A stretch of DNA of 64,000 nucleotides. It comes from Pseudotabrizicola sp051200875 (GTDB taxonomy: Bacteria; Pseudomonadota; Alphaproteobacteria; Rhodobacterales; Rhodobacteraceae). Position 1 is the stretch's first letter; each line of letters begins with the position of its first letter. The notes under the pieces were generated by a model, which was not told the DNA's origin, made no database searches, and worked only from the letters and a program-made list of their open reading frames with translations. Below are positions 41,565-49,785 of this stretch, piece by piece. The DNA lies in contig NZ_CP195191.1 of assembly GCF_051200875.1 (NCBI RefSeq), positions 3,038,001 to 3,102,000 on the forward strand. Reading direction: 5' to 3'. Both the position numbers and the translations under genes were made by a program.

Positions 41565-43166
41565 TCACGCCCCGACCGAAAGCCCAGCCTCACCGGCCAT
41601 CAGGAAACAGAACCCGTTCGGCCCAAGGGTCAACCGTCCGCCCTCAAGATGCGCGGCATGACGGGGGCCATCCAATGCGCCCTCGGCCGCTATCGAAACC
41701 GGGCGCGGGGACAGGTTGAACAGGCAGGCCAACTCCTCCCCCCGGAAGAACCCCAGCACCGGATCAGGCAAATCCACGAACCGCGTCCGACCCAGCCGCA
41801 AGGCCGGTGTGGCCCGCCGATAGGCCAGCATCTCGCGGTAAAACTCCAGCACCGACCCCGCCACCCCGGCTTGATCCCCAACATTGCGCTTCAACTGCGG
41901 CGCCTTCACTGGCAGCCAAGGCGTCCCGGTCGTGAACCCACCCTGCTCTGACGCATCCCAAACCATCGGCGTCCGGCACCCATCCCGCCCCTTGTAATCG
42001 GGCCAGAACCGAATGCCCGGCGGGTCGGTCAATTCGTGGAATTCGATCTCGGTTTCAAGCTGCCCCAGCTCCTCACCCTGATAGAGACAGATCGACCCCT
42101 CGAAACTAAGCAGCATCGCGCAGGCCAGCTTTGCGACTGCCCCCTCGGCCCCATGTCCCTCCCACCGCGTCGCATGGCGGATCACGTCATGATTGGAAAA
42201 GGCCCACATCGGCCAGCCATCCGGCGCACCCTGAAAGAAGCCTTCAATCTTCTCGCGGAAATGCGCGGGCGTGAACTCCGGCCCCAGCATGTCAAAACTA
42301 TAGGCCATATGCAGCCGTCCCGGCCGCGTATACTCCGCCATGATCTGCACGTTGCGATAGGGCGCGTCGCCCACCTCGCCCACCATGGTGCGGCCCTCAT
42401 ATTCGTCCAGCAGCGCCCGCATCCGCTCTAGCCAACCGATATTCTCGGGCCGCGATTTCGAGAATTCATGGTCCTGCAATTCATAAGGGTTCACCGGCGG
42501 GCGGTTGTCCTTGGGCACCAATGGTCCGTTCGAGCGCAATTGGTCATCGTGGAAATAGTAGTTCACCGTATCCAGCCGAAACCCATCCACCCCCCGCTCC
42601 AACCAGAAGCGCAGCACCGACAGCGCCCAATCCTGCACTGCCGGGTTGTGGAAATTCAGGTCCGGCTGGCTTGGCAAGAAGTTGTGCAGATAATACTGCC
42701 GCCGCCGGCTGTCCCATTCCCAGGCACTGCCGCCAAAAACCGACAGCCAGTTGTTCGGCGGGCTGCCATCGGCTTTCGCATCGGCCCAGACATACCAATC
42801 CGCCTTTTCTGCGTCTCGCGCCAAACGGCTGTTTTGAAAGAACGGATGCTGGTCAGACGAATGTGAAATCACCTGATCAATGATTACCTTCAGCCCCAAC
42901 TCATGTGCCCGGGCCACCAGCGCGTCAAAATCCGCAAGCGACCCGAACAAGGGGTCAATGTCGGTGTAATCCGAAACGTCATAGCCCATATCCGCCATCG
43001 GGCTCTTGAAGATCGGCGAAAGCCAGATCGCCTCCACCCCCAAATCCGCCAGATAGGGCAGACGGGCCGTGATCCCTTGCAGGTCACCGATTCCATCGCC
43101 ATCCGAATCCTGAAACGACCGGGGATAGACCTGATAGGTCACTGAACCACGCCACCATTCGCCCAT
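41565..43166 (-). CDS. Alpha-glucosidase, GH13 (oligo-1,6-glucosidase type)
   Basis: 533-residue TIM-barrel enzyme that hydrolyses alpha-glucosidic bonds in short oligosaccharides. It begins WWRGSVTYQVYPRSFQDSDG, with the GH13 region I DQVISHSSDQHPFF, nucleophile Asp in DGFRLDTVNYY, acid/base Glu in MVGEVGD, and the third carboxylate in FSNHDVIRHATRW. QGEELGQLETE after the barrel is typical of family members acting on isomaltose, sucrose or trehalulose-like sugars. No signal peptide. ATG 43166 is used, with GGGGGC just ahead; a TTG four codons upstream is possible. It stands alone, convergent with the Imm26-like gene. Confidence 0.93.
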   Translation of the reverse strand: MGEWWRGSVTYQVYPRSFQDSDGDGIGDLQGITARLPYLADLGVEAIWLSPIFKSPMADMGYDVSDYTDIDPLFGSLADFDALVARAHELGLKVIIDQVISHSSDQHPFFQNSRLARDAEKADWYVWADAKADGSPPNNWLSVFGGSAWEWDSRRRQYYLHNFLPSQPDLNFHNPAVQDWALSVLRFWLERGVDGFRLDTVNYYFHDDQLRSNGPLVPKDNRPPVNPYELQDHEFSKSRPENIGWLERMRALLDEYEGRTMVGEVGDAPYRNVQIMAEYTRPGRLHMAYSFDMLGPEFTPAHFREKIEGFFQGAPDGWPMWAFSNHDVIRHATRWEGHGAEGAVAKLACAMLLSFEGSICLYQGEELGQLETEIEFHELTDPPGIRFWPDYKGRDGCRTPMVWDASEQGGFTTGTPWLPVKAPQLKRNVGDQAGVAGSVLEFYREMLAYRRATPALRLGRTRFVDLPDPVLGFFRGEELACLFNLSPRPVSIAAEGALDGPRHAAHLEGGRLTLGPNGFCFLMAGEAGLSVGA

Positions 43167-43274
43167 TTTCGCCCCCAAAAGTACTTTCAGATATCCAAAC
43201 CGTTTTGAGACGGAACAACAAGCCGCATTTCAGACAGGTTGCCGCGCCACCGCATGCCACGGTATACGGAACAC

Positions 43275-44357
43275 ATGCGATTGACTCTGAGCGAAATTTA
43301 CGACCAGCGGATCGAGGCGGGAACATTGCGTTCCGACCCGGCCCAGCATGCTGTCCTGCCCAAGCTTGAAGAATTGCGGCTTTGGCTCGAAACCCATTCC
43401 ACGCGCCGCACCGGGCTTTTCGCGGGTCTCTTCGCAAAACCGATCCAGCCGCCAAAGGGGCTTTATCTTTGGGGCGGGGTTGGGCGCGGCAAATCCATGC
43501 TGATGGACCTCTTCACCGACGCCACCCAGATCACCCAGAAACGCCGGGTACATTTCCATGCCTTCATGCAGGAAATCCACAAATCCATTCATGCTGCCCG
43601 AAAACGCGGTGTCGAAGACCCCATCATTCCGGTGGCCGAGGCGGTGTCGAAAGACCTGCGGCTCTTGGCCTTCGATGAAATCCAGATCACCGACATCACC
43701 GATGCGATGATCGTGGGCCGCCTGTTCGAGCGGCTTTTTGCGGCCGGGGTTGTCATCGTCACCACCTCCAACCGGGTTCCTGAAGAGCTTTACAAGAATG
43801 GGCTGAACCGTCAGCTTTTTCTGCCTTTCATCGACCTTATCCGCGAAAAGCTGAATGTGGTCGAACTCGAAAGCCCGAACGATTATCGCCAGCATCGCCT
43901 GCAAGGGGCGAAGGTCTATTTCCACCCCGCCGGGCAGGTGCGAGGGGAAATTGCGGCGATCTGGGAAGATCTGACAGGGGCTTCAAAGGGCCAGCCGCTC
44001 CGCCTGCCCGTCAATGGGCGAGAGGTCGAACTGCCGCAATATGCAAACGGGGTTGGGCGTGCCAGCTTCTGGGAACTCTGCGCCCGCCCGCTTGGCCCGG
44101 GTGATTATCTCGCCATCGCCGATGCAGTTCGCGTCCTGATCCTCGAAGACATCCCAACCCTTTCGGCCTCGAATTACAATGAGGCGAAACGCTTCGTTAC
44201 CCTGATTGATGCGCTTTACGAGGCAAAGGTGCGGCTGATCTGCTCAGCCGCGGATGAACCGGAACGGCTGTATCTCGAAGGCACCGGCGCTTTTGAATTC
44301 GAACGCACAGCCAGCCGCTTGCGCGAAATGCAGGCCGCCGACTGGGGCAAGTCCTGA
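43275..44357 (+). CDS. zapE: Cell division protein ZapE (AFG1-like ATPase)
   Basis: 360-residue P-loop ATPase of the AFG1/ZapE family; in Escherichia coli ZapE acts on FtsZ at the septum, and in mitochondria AFG1 helps remove unassembled respiratory subunits. Walker A is WGGVGRGKSMLMDLF, Walker B LLAFDEIQITD, followed by IVTTSNRVPEELYKNGLNR, a conserved family stretch. I use ATG 43275 because the family N-terminus (LSEIYDQRI) follows directly; in-frame ATG 43254 and TTG 43239 are alternatives with no better ribosome site. A dispersed repeat follows the stop. Confidence 0.9.
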   Translation: MRLTLSEIYDQRIEAGTLRSDPAQHAVLPKLEELRLWLETHSTRRTGLFAGLFAKPIQPPKGLYLWGGVGRGKSMLMDLFTDATQITQKRRVHFHAFMQEIHKSIHAARKRGVEDPIIPVAEAVSKDLRLLAFDEIQITDITDAMIVGRLFERLFAAGVVIVTTSNRVPEELYKNGLNRQLFLPFIDLIREKLNVVELESPNDYRQHRLQGAKVYFHPAGQVRGEIAAIWEDLTGASKGQPLRLPVNGREVELPQYANGVGRASFWELCARPLGPGDYLAIADAVRVLILEDIPTLSASNYNEAKRFVTLIDALYEAKVRLICSAADEPERLYLEGTGAFEFERTASRLREMQAADWGKS

Positions 44358-44380
44358 CCTGCCTTTTGGCCTTTATCTTG

Positions 44381-44443
44381 GTCCAAATATCCCGGGGGGA
44401 GCGGTTTGGCCTTGGCCAAAACGCGTAGGGGGGCAGCGCCCCC
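44381..44443 (+). repeat. Intergenic dispersed repeat, copy 2
   Basis: AAATATCCCGGGGG (44385-44398), AGCGGTTTGGCC, a CTTGGCCAAA segment, then the palindrome GGGGGGCAGCGCCCCC (44428-44443). It has the same order and orientation as the copy at 40741-40811, with small length differences in the middle. It separates the convergent zapE and TauE-like genes. Confidence 0.75.
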
Positions 44444-44458
44444 AGATCCGGTTCCGGC

Positions 44459-45220
44459 TCAGCCCCAGACCTGCCACAAAAGGCGCGCGGCCATCGCGGT
44501 TGAGGTTGCAACCAGCAAGGGCTTGATCAGACGCGCCCCGATCCGCATCGCCAGTTTAGCGCCGACATAGGCCCCCGCAATTTGTGCCAAGGCCATGCAC
44601 AAGCCGACGATCCACCAGGTCGCGCCGGAAAAGACAAAGACCAGCAGCGACCCGAAGTTTGACGCGAAATTCAACAGCTTGGTATGGGCCGTGGCCTTCA
44701 GGACCCCATAGCCCGCCAGCATGACAAAGCCCAGCATGAAGAAACTGCCGGTTCCGGGGCCAAAAAATCCGTCATAGGCCGCAATCAGCGGCACGGCGGT
44801 AAAGGTGAACAGGGCAGGGGTCATGCGCTGAACGCGGTCTTCGTCTGACAGTCCCGGTTTCAGGGCGAAAAACAGCGCCACGGCGACCAGAATGATCGGC
44901 ATGATCAGGCGCAAAACCTCGGCCGGGATCAGATGCGCAACCATTGCCCCCGCTGCTCCGGCCGCGCCGGAAACCAGTGCCATCCGCGCCTGTGATCGCA
45001 GATCAACCTTGCCAGCCCGCGCATATGACAGCGCCGCCGTGGCAGAGCCAAAAGTGCCTTGCAGCTTGTTCGTGGCCAAGGCTTCGACGGGCGAGGCGCC
45101 TGCCAGCAACAGGGCAGGGACAGTAATCAACCCGCCGCCCCCGGCAATGGCATCAACAAAGCCCGCCAGAAAACCCGCAAAGACAAGAAGGAGGGCAAGA
45201 TCGGCTGCAACTTCGAACAT
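44459..45220 (-). CDS. TauE/SafE-family membrane permease
   Basis: 253 residues, with about seven or eight membrane helices. The two half-repeats begin FLAGFVDAIAGGGGLITVPALL and YDGFFGPGTGSFFMLGFVML, both with the Gly-rich family motif. TauE/SafE proteins export sulfite, sulfoacetate or related organosulphur anions; substrate is unknown here. The ATG at 45220 follows the GNAT stop by 10 bases with a weak ribosome site; an ATG at 45274 would overlap the GNAT gene and add 18 residues unlike the family start. Confidence 0.88.
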   Translation of the reverse strand: MFEVAADLALLLVFAGFLAGFVDAIAGGGGLITVPALLLAGASPVEALATNKLQGTFGSATAALSYARAGKVDLRSQARMALVSGAAGAAGAMVAHLIPAEVLRLIMPIILVAVALFFALKPGLSDEDRVQRMTPALFTFTAVPLIAAYDGFFGPGTGSFFMLGFVMLAGYGVLKATAHTKLLNFASNFGSLLVFVFSGATWWIVGLCMALAQIAGAYVGAKLAMRIGARLIKPLLVATSTAMAARLLWQVWG

Positions 45221-45230
45221 GGTCAACTGC

Positions 45231-45698
45231 TTATAATTGGTAGATCCGATTGACGCGCCCCACCACGCGGCCATCGCTCAGGGCAAATCCGGGGTCGGAG
45301 CTTGCGTCTGTAAATCCGATCCGCGCGTAATAGGCCAGCCCCGGCACATTATCGGCACGGATCGAGGCGTGAATGTCGGCAAGTCCCGCCTGGCGCGCCA
45401 GATCCACCGTCATTGCAAACATTGCCGCACCGATCCCCTTTGCATGGGTCTCGGGATCGACAAAAGACCCGATATGCGCATCGCCCTGCCACCAGCCGAT
45501 GGCCTGCCAGCCAAGGATCGTATCACCCTCTTCTGCCACGACCGAGGTGATGCAATCTGGCCCGTCGATGTAATCCCGCCGAACCGTCGCGGCCGATTTT
45601 GCCACCTCATGCGCGGTCGTGCCGCCAATGGCGATGATGCGGTTCAACAGGGCCGCCATCTGGCCCCCATCCTTGACCTCGGCCCTGCGGATGATCAC
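45231..45698 (-). CDS. GNAT-family N-acetyltransferase
   Basis: 155 residues with the GNAT fold: IIRRAEVKDGGQMAALLNRI at the start, SFVDPETHAKGIGAAMFAMTVDLARQAG covering the acetyl-CoA pyrophosphate loop (AKGIGAAM), and the C-terminal strand ARIGFTD. Substrate unknown. The start is GTG 45698, overlapping the serB stop by four bases, and the TauE-like gene follows, so serB, this gene and the permease may be one transcript. Confidence 0.87.
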   Translation of the reverse strand: MIIRRAEVKDGGQMAALLNRIIAIGGTTAHEVAKSAATVRRDYIDGPDCITSVVAEEGDTILGWQAIGWWQGDAHIGSFVDPETHAKGIGAAMFAMTVDLARQAGLADIHASIRADNVPGLAYYARIGFTDASSDPGFALSDGRVVGRVNRIYQL

Positions 45699-46570
45699 TT
45701 CACAAAGTCCTCGGCGTCATAGCCTTGCAAGTACAATAGCGCCGTCAGATCGCCGTGGTTCACCCGCACCGAACATTGGGCCTGAACCGAAGGCTTTGCA
45801 TGCAGGGCGACGCCCATTCCGGCACGGTTCAGCATGGCCAGATCATTCGCACCATCGCCCACGGCCACCGCGTCTTCGGGCGTGATCCCCAACCGGGCCG
45901 AGATTTCGTTCAGGCTGTCCAGTTTGGCCTGTTTGCCAAGGATCGGCATGGCCACCTCTCCGGCCAGCGTTTCGCCATGAACCAGCAGCGTGTTGGCGCG
46001 GTTCTCGTCAAAGCCCAGAACCGCGGCGATCCGCGCCGTGAAAGAGGTGAAGCCGCCTGATACCAAGGCCGCATAGGCCCCATTGGCCCGCATGGTGGCC
46101 AGCAGCACCTTGCCCCCCGGCATCAGGGTGATGCGGTCGCGGATCACATCATCAATGACCGAAACCGGCAGACCCTTCAGCAGCCCGACCCGTTCGCGCA
46201 GTGCGTCCTCAAAATCCAATTCGCCATTCATCGCGCGTTTTGTGATGTCGGCGACATAGGCCCCGACACCGGCCTCGTCCGCCAATTCGTCGATGCATTC
46301 CTGCTGAATCATCGTCGAATCCATATCGGCAATCAGCATCCGCTTCTTGCGCCCCTGTGCAGGTTGCACGGCCAGATCCACCTTCAGCGCCTGCAATCCG
46401 CCCCAAACCTCCCACAGATTCGCGGGCATGGCCTCCAGCGGAAACTCTGCCGCCACGCCGGGGTTCAGCCATTTCGCGTCACCCCCGCCCCAGGCATTGC
46501 GCAGCGATTCAACGGTGACACGGTCCAGAACAGGGGTTTCGGGGTTGGTCAAAAGTGTAGCGACAAACAT
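45695..46570 (-). CDS. serB: Phosphoserine phosphatase
   Basis: 291-residue HAD-superfamily phosphatase for the last step of serine synthesis. The nucleophile motif is DMDSTMIQQECIDE, motif II LVSGGFTSF, the lysine GKQAKLDSL and motif IV VGDGANDLAML. An N-terminal ACT-like region of about 80 residues precedes the HAD core. ATG 46570 is used, with GGAAA ahead; a TTG seven codons earlier is less likely. It is divergent from serC-serA across 155 bases, so the three steps of serine synthesis sit together. Confidence 0.94.
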   Translation of the reverse strand: MFVATLLTNPETPVLDRVTVESLRNAWGGGDAKWLNPGVAAEFPLEAMPANLWEVWGGLQALKVDLAVQPAQGRKKRMLIADMDSTMIQQECIDELADEAGVGAYVADITKRAMNGELDFEDALRERVGLLKGLPVSVIDDVIRDRITLMPGGKVLLATMRANGAYAALVSGGFTSFTARIAAVLGFDENRANTLLVHGETLAGEVAMPILGKQAKLDSLNEISARLGITPEDAVAVGDGANDLAMLNRAGMGVALHAKPSVQAQCSVRVNHGDLTALLYLQGYDAEDFVK

Positions 46571-46646
46571 CAGGTTTCCGATCGTGAACAAGGCGCGTCG
46601 TTTTCAGGGGTAGATGCGACGCTTTAGCCTCATTTTCCCGCTTGTG

Positions 46647-46717
46647 CCAGATCAGGTGCCCATATATCCACAGCGGCGGGACACCCTTCCCCAACGAAGG
46701 GCATATATCTGGAAGGA
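46647..46717 (+). ncRNA. Structured leader RNA of serC-serA (candidate serC motif)
   Basis: The 5' leader of serC contains nested pairings: CCAGAT (46647-46652) with ATCTGG (46707-46712), GTGCCC (46656-46661) with GGGCAT (46699-46704), and a compact hairpin CCCTTC / GAAGGG (46684-46689 with 46696-46701). The last two share GGG (46699-46701) and exclude each other. The ATCTGG arm abuts the ribosome site GGAAGGA. A serC RNA motif has been proposed from comparative genomics in alphaproteobacteria upstream of serC; I recall this without being able to check its consensus. Confidence 0.6.
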
Positions 46718-46725
46718 TACCAGAC

Positions 46726-47880
46726 ATGGCAATGACCGCCCCGGCACAGCGCCCGGCAAACCCGCGCTTTTCTTCTGGCCCCTGCGCCAAGATCCCCGGT
46801 TACTCCCTTGATATGCTTGCTGATGCGCCCTTGGGCCGCTCGCACCGTGCCGCTGTTGGCAAGGCCAAGCTGAAAGAGGCGATTGACCTTACCCGTGAAA
46901 TTCTCGGCGTCCCCGCCGATTACCGCATCGGCATCGTTCCCGGCTCTGATACCGGCGCTGTCGAAATGGCGATGTGGACGATGCTGGGCGCCCGCCCGGT
47001 GGAAATGCTGGCTTGGGAAAGCTTTGGCGAAGGCTGGGTCACCGACGTTGTGAAACAGCTGAAGCTGGATGCCACCGTCAAAAAGGCCCCCTATGGCCAG
47101 ATCGTTGACCTGACCACCGTCGATTTCAACTCTGATGTCGTCTTTACCTGGAACGGCACCACCTCGGGTGTCCGCGTCCCGAATGGCAATGCCATCCCGG
47201 CCGACCGTCAGGGCCTGACCATCTGCGACGCCACCTCGGCCGCCTTTGCAATGGACCTGCCGTGGGACAAGCTCGATGTCGTGACCTTCTCCTGGCAAAA
47301 GGTGCTGGGCGGCGAAGGCGCGCATGGCATGCTGATCCTGTCGCCCCGCGCGGTGGAACGGTTGGAAACCTATACCCCCGCATGGCCGCTGCCAAAGGTC
47401 TTCCGCCTGACCTCGAAGGGCAAGATTTCCGAAGGCATCTTCGTGGGTGAAACCATCAACACGCCGTCGATGCTGGCCGTTGAAGATTACCTTGTCACTC
47501 TGAAATGGGCCAAGGCCATCGGCGGCCAAAAGGCGCTGATCGCCCGCGCCGAAGCCAATGCACAGGTCATCCACGATTTCGTGGCCGCGCATGACTGGAT
47601 CGCCAACCTCGCCGAAGACCCGGCCACGGCCTCGACCACCAGCGTCTGCCTGAAATTCACCGATCCGCGCATCACTGACGGCGCCGCCTTTGCCAAGGCC
47701 ATAGCCAAGCGTCTGGAAAAAGAGGGTGTCGCCCTTGATATCGGCGCCTATCGCGATGCCCCTGCAGGCCTGCGCATCTGGTGCGGATCGACGGTAGAAA
47801 CCGCCGATGTCGCGGCCCTGATGCCTTGGCTGGAATGGGCGTTCGAGGCGGAAATCGCCGCCCTTGCCGCTGCGGCCTAA
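46726..47880 (+). CDS. serC: Phosphoserine aminotransferase
   Basis: 384-residue PLP enzyme of the class V fold that converts 3-phosphohydroxypyruvate to phosphoserine. PANPRFSSGPCAKIPGYSL is the start of the alphaproteobacterial form; the PLP lysine is in VTFSWQKVLGGEGAHGML and GTTSGVRVPNG binds cofactor and substrate. ATG 46726 is chosen, 8 bases after AAGGA; an ATG two codons later is possible. It lies behind a structured leader and is followed by serA after a short hairpin-bearing gap of 65 bases. Confidence 0.95.
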   Translation: MAMTAPAQRPANPRFSSGPCAKIPGYSLDMLADAPLGRSHRAAVGKAKLKEAIDLTREILGVPADYRIGIVPGSDTGAVEMAMWTMLGARPVEMLAWESFGEGWVTDVVKQLKLDATVKKAPYGQIVDLTTVDFNSDVVFTWNGTTSGVRVPNGNAIPADRQGLTICDATSAAFAMDLPWDKLDVVTFSWQKVLGGEGAHGMLILSPRAVERLETYTPAWPLPKVFRLTSKGKISEGIFVGETINTPSMLAVEDYLVTLKWAKAIGGQKALIARAEANAQVIHDFVAAHDWIANLAEDPATASTTSVCLKFTDPRITDGAAFAKAIAKRLEKEGVALDIGAYRDAPAGLRIWCGSTVETADVAALMPWLEWAFEAEIAALAAAA

Positions 47881-47888
47881 GATCATTC

Positions 47889-47909
47889 GGCGGGGCGACA
47901 GGCCCCGCC
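47889..47909 (+). repeat. Intercistronic hairpin between serC and serA
   Basis: Perfect 8-bp stem GGCGGGGC / GCCCCGCC with a 5-base loop, followed by ACCCCCC without a U tract. It is more likely an mRNA-stability or processing element than a terminator, since serA follows 37 bases later. Confidence 0.5.
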
Positions 47910-47945
47910 ACCCCCCATATCCCCAAAGATACAAGGAGCCCGAGC

Positions 47946-49553
47946 ATGGCCCCCCAAACCAAACCGCGTGTTCTCGTTTCCGACGAACTTTCTGAAACCG
48001 CCGTCCAGATCTTCCGCGACCGTGGCGTCGAAGTCGACTACATGCCGAAACTTGGCAAAGACAAGGAAAAGCTGGCTGAAATCATCGGTCAATATGACGG
48101 TCTCGCCATCCGCTCGGCCACCAAGGTGACCGACAAGCTTTTGGCCAATGCCACCAACCTCAAGGTCGTGGGCCGCGCCGGGATCGGCGTCGATAACGTC
48201 GATATTCCGGCCGCCTCGAAAAAAGGCGTGATCGTGATGAACACGCCCTTCGGCAATTCGATCACCACTGCCGAACATGCCATCGCCATGATGTTCGCCG
48301 TTGCCCGCCAGCTGCCCGAAGCATCGGTTTCGACCCACGCTGGCAAATGGGAAAAGTCCAAATTCATGGGCGTTGAACTTTTCAACAAGACCCTTGGTGT
48401 GATCGGCGCCGGCAACATCGGCGGCATCGTCTGCGACCGCGCCGTTGGTCTGAAAATGAAGGTCATCGCCTTCGACCCCTTCCTTTCGGAAGAACGCGCC
48501 AAGCAATTGGGCGTGATCAAGGTAGAGCTGGATGAACTGCTCGCCCGTGCCGATTTCATCACCCTGCACGTCCCGCTGACCGACAAGACCCGCAACATCC
48601 TGTCGCGCGAAAACCTCGCCAAGACCAAAAAAGGCGTCCGCATCATCAACTGCGCCCGCGGCGGCCTGATTGACGAAGCCGCGCTCAAGGATGCACTGGA
48701 TGCGGGCCATGTCGCTGGCGCTGCGCTCGATGTGTTCGAGGTGGAACCCGCCACCGAAAACGTGCTGTTCGGCCATCCGAACGTGGTCGTAACCCCGCAC
48801 CTCGGCGCCTCAACCAACGAAGCGCAGGAAAACGTCGCCCTGCAAGTCGCAGAACAGATGTCGGACTATCTCCTGACCGGCGCCGTGCAAAACGCGCTCA
48901 ACATGCCCAATGTCAGCGCCGAAGAAGCCGCCGTCATGGGCCCGTGGGTGAAACTCGCCAGCCATCTGGGCGCCTTCATCGGCCAGATGACCGAAGAGCC
49001 GATCAAGGCCATCAACATCCTCTACGATGGCCGCGTAGCCGACATGAACATCGCCGCGCTGAACCAGTCGGTGATCGCGGGCGTGCTCAAGGCACAGAAC
49101 CCCGATGTGAACCTCGTCTCGGCTCCGGTCGTGGCCAAGGACAAGGGCATCCAGATCTCGACCACCCGTCAGGACAAGTCGGGCGCCTTCGATGCCTATA
49201 TCAAGGTCACGATGGTCACCGACAAGCGTGAGCGTTCGGTCGCGGGCACCTGCTTCTCCGATGGCAAGCCGCGCTTCATCCAGATCAAGGGCATCAACAT
49301 CGACGCCGAAGTCGGCGAACACATGCTCTACACCACCAACGAGGACGTGCCGGGCATCATCGGCCTTCTGGGTATGACCATGGGCAAGAATGGCGTGAAC
49401 ATCGCCAACTTCACCCTTGGTCGTTCCGGCGTGGGCCAGGATGCGATCGCACTTCTCTACCTCGATCAGGCGATCGACCCGAAAGTCGTCGACACGCTCG
49501 AGGCCACCGGCATGTTCCAACAGGTCAAGCCGCTGCATTTCGAAGGCGCCTAA
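47946..49553 (+). CDS. serA: D-3-phosphoglycerate dehydrogenase
   Basis: 535-residue NAD-dependent enzyme, first step of serine synthesis. The nucleotide-binding motif is LGVIGAGNIGGIV; INCARGGLIDEAAL holds the catalytic Arg region and HLGASTNEAQENVA the His-Glu pair. A long C-terminal extension with an intervening domain (from about residue 320) and a final ACT domain (MLYTTNEDVPGIIGLLGMTM) marks the form found in alphaproteobacteria and Mycobacterium, often feedback-inhibited by serine. AAGGAG precedes the ATG by about 9 bases. Confidence 0.96.
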   Translation: MAPQTKPRVLVSDELSETAVQIFRDRGVEVDYMPKLGKDKEKLAEIIGQYDGLAIRSATKVTDKLLANATNLKVVGRAGIGVDNVDIPAASKKGVIVMNTPFGNSITTAEHAIAMMFAVARQLPEASVSTHAGKWEKSKFMGVELFNKTLGVIGAGNIGGIVCDRAVGLKMKVIAFDPFLSEERAKQLGVIKVELDELLARADFITLHVPLTDKTRNILSRENLAKTKKGVRIINCARGGLIDEAALKDALDAGHVAGAALDVFEVEPATENVLFGHPNVVVTPHLGASTNEAQENVALQVAEQMSDYLLTGAVQNALNMPNVSAEEAAVMGPWVKLASHLGAFIGQMTEEPIKAINILYDGRVADMNIAALNQSVIAGVLKAQNPDVNLVSAPVVAKDKGIQISTTRQDKSGAFDAYIKVTMVTDKRERSVAGTCFSDGKPRFIQIKGINIDAEVGEHMLYTTNEDVPGIIGLLGMTMGKNGVNIANFTLGRSGVGQDAIALLYLDQAIDPKVVDTLEATGMFQQVKPLHFEGA

Positions 49554-49555
49554 GG

Positions 49556-49585
49556 AAAAAGGGGAGGGCATCCAGCCCTCCCCGT
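49556..49585. terminator. Hairpin after serA
   Basis: Nine-bp stem GGGGAGGGC / GCCCTCCCC with a 5-base loop, starting 7 bases after the serA stop. The A tract lies on the serA side, so the U tract belongs to transcripts on the minus strand; it can stop a minus-strand transcript from the small reading frame at 49760. Confidence 0.6.
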
Positions 49586-49646
49586 CAAAATTGCGTCCGG
49601 CCAGCGGTTCGCAAACGCGAACCCGCCAACTTACCCTACTGCGTCG

Positions 49647-49760
49647 TCACCGAGACGGTGGGCGACGCCAGTGGTAGCGAACATGTTCGACCGTTTCGTA
49701 GCGGACGCGCGTATAGTCCCGCACCCGTACGGTTTTCCGTCCTACGATCCTTCGTTCCAT
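49647..49760 (-). CDS. Very small arginine-rich reading frame, 37 residues
   Basis: A 37-codon frame that begins with ATG 49760, 5 bases after an exceptionally good ribosome site, AAAAGGAGGTT (49764-49774). The product is basic (11 Arg) with a repeated R-x-x-Y pattern: RVRDYTRVRYETVEHVRYHW. I recognise no family. Its stop is followed by hairpins at 49604-49626 and 49561-49583, the latter with a U tract in this direction, so the frame has a possible terminator. Its 5' leader would contain the long hairpin at 49790-49842. Evidence for translation is the ribosome site only. Confidence 0.45.
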   Translation of the reverse strand: MERRIVGRKTVRVRDYTRVRYETVEHVRYHWRRPPSR

Positions 49761-49785
49761 GACAACCTCCTTTTATGAGGGTTGA

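Noticed and set aside
46630..47934. 434-codon minus-strand frame over serC
   Set aside because: Shadow of serC, which has all catalytic motifs.
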